A stretch of DNA of 64,000 bases from Motacilla alba alba (Eukaryota > Chordata > Aves > Passeriformes > Motacillidae), in assembly GCF_015832195.1 (NCBI RefSeq), contig NW_024037374.1:2356001-2420000 (forward strand). Direction: 5' to 3'. The position numbers were made by a program, and so were the translations under genes. Shown here piece by piece: positions 63,418-64,000 of the stretch (the stretch's first letter is position 1; each line of letters starts with the position of its first letter). Below the pieces are notes generated by a model. It ran no database searches. It was not told the DNA's origin and saw only the letters and a list, made by a program, of their open reading frames with translations.

Positions 63418-64000
63418 TGTCCTAGACTGACATTATGATGCTTGTATACCCATTCGTGTGCTCTGTTTATGCTGGATATTATGTTCTGTGCCTTCAAGAC
63501 TGGCTCTGAAGAGCGAATGTTTTGTTCTGGTTTAGTTATCAGCCTGCTCACCCATGCCTGGTAGGACACAGAGAAGGGGCAGTGCATAGTGTGGCTTTTG
63601 CTTTTTGCTTGGCTTTTTGCTTTGCTCTTGCTTCTGCTTTGCTCCTGCTTTGCTCTTGCTTCTGCTCATTAGTTAGTTTAGCTAAGTAGCCCGAATTTTT
63701 CCCTGGACTGTTTTTTCCTTTCCCTTTTTTGAAACTACTTGAACCTGTTCCAGACTGGGACCTGGGAAACACCGAGAGTTTGCACCTTGTGGCCTGCAGC
63801 AGCCATCCCCAGTGCCAGAGGGACCGACAACAGAGCGACCACTCCCAAGAGAGACTTTCTGAGTTTGTCATCCTTTTCAGAGTGGTGAAAGAGCGTTGTC
63901 ATCCAGTATTGTTCATTCTGTGTGCTGGGGGGGTGCTGTGCCTGTTAAATTAACAGGTTCTTTCCACTTGTCTCTGACGAATCCTTTCTGAAATGGTTGG
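63418..64000 (+). mobile_element. Probable LTR or ERV start, runs off the window
   Basis: Unique sequence beginning TGTCCTAGACTGACATTATG, with a CT-rich GCTTTTTGC/TTTGCTCTTGCTTCTG iteration at 63592-63668, as seen in avian ERV LTRs. No end, poly(A) signal or target duplication can be seen before 64000, so the call rests on composition and the sharp left border with the repeat. Confidence 0.4.

Overview
The window looks like bird nuclear DNA, most likely from a passerine. The reasons are a single-exon group-gamma (OR14-like) olfactory receptor, a PIM-type kinase and an MROH HEAT-repeat gene of the kinds amplified in songbirds, a tRNA-Ile/CR1-tailed SINE, several avian-type LTRs, and GC-rich exons set in enormous minisatellites as on avian dot microchromosomes. 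Coding genes are spliced. I assigned exons by homology, GT/AG sites and phase continuity. There is no prokaryotic content and no CRISPR.

Layout. 1-3035 is the 3' half of an endogenous retrovirus: broken integrase, one open env frame and a 3' LTR. It runs directly into about 960 bp of GGAA microsatellite (3036-3998). 4023-9139 (minus) is a complete 15-exon MROH-family gene of 669 codons. 13979-14193 is an orphan terminal exon of a second MROH copy, with its own poly(A) signal, cut off by a solo LTR (14267-15228). 15236-16315 is a decayed PIM-like kinase copy lying just downstream of a nearly intact PIM-like kinase gene (16593-18618, minus) that carries a one-base frameshift. 19.1-24 kb holds duplicated 5'-flank sequence and degenerate tandem repeats of about 45 and 190 bp. 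27265-28164 is an olfactory receptor. 28342-29341 is a run of exactly 1000 N.

From 29.4 to 46.9 kb (minus) lies RABGGTA, the alpha subunit of Rab geranylgeranyltransferase. Thirteen coding exons plus exon 14 were placed and all phases agree; the remaining LRR exons must lie in or beyond the gap. Almost every intron longer than about 300 bp is filled by tandem arrays. The main one is a decamer, CCAGTATAAA or CCAGTATGGA. Others are a 40-bp unit shared by introns 5 and 7 and a G/T-rich array. Several arrays have captured exon edges and splice sites of the gene itself: exon 14 is present six times with both splice sites intact, and the exon 2 donor end, the exon 5 acceptor, and pieces of exons 3 and 4 are also copied. 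This is the most unusual signal in the window.

Upstream of the RABGGTA CpG-rich promoter (about 46.75-47.3 kb) come back-to-back satellites: a TGACCATCAA decamer, a 22-bp unit with a BamHI site in each copy, and an AT-rich 23-bp unit (51.6-55.0 kb). 55-64 kb is non-coding: dispersed repeats, a roughly 1-kb minus-strand LTR, a second block of the 190-bp and 45-bp repeats in inverted orientation, a putative short LTR, a promoter-like segment, a SINE, and the start of another LTR at the window edge.
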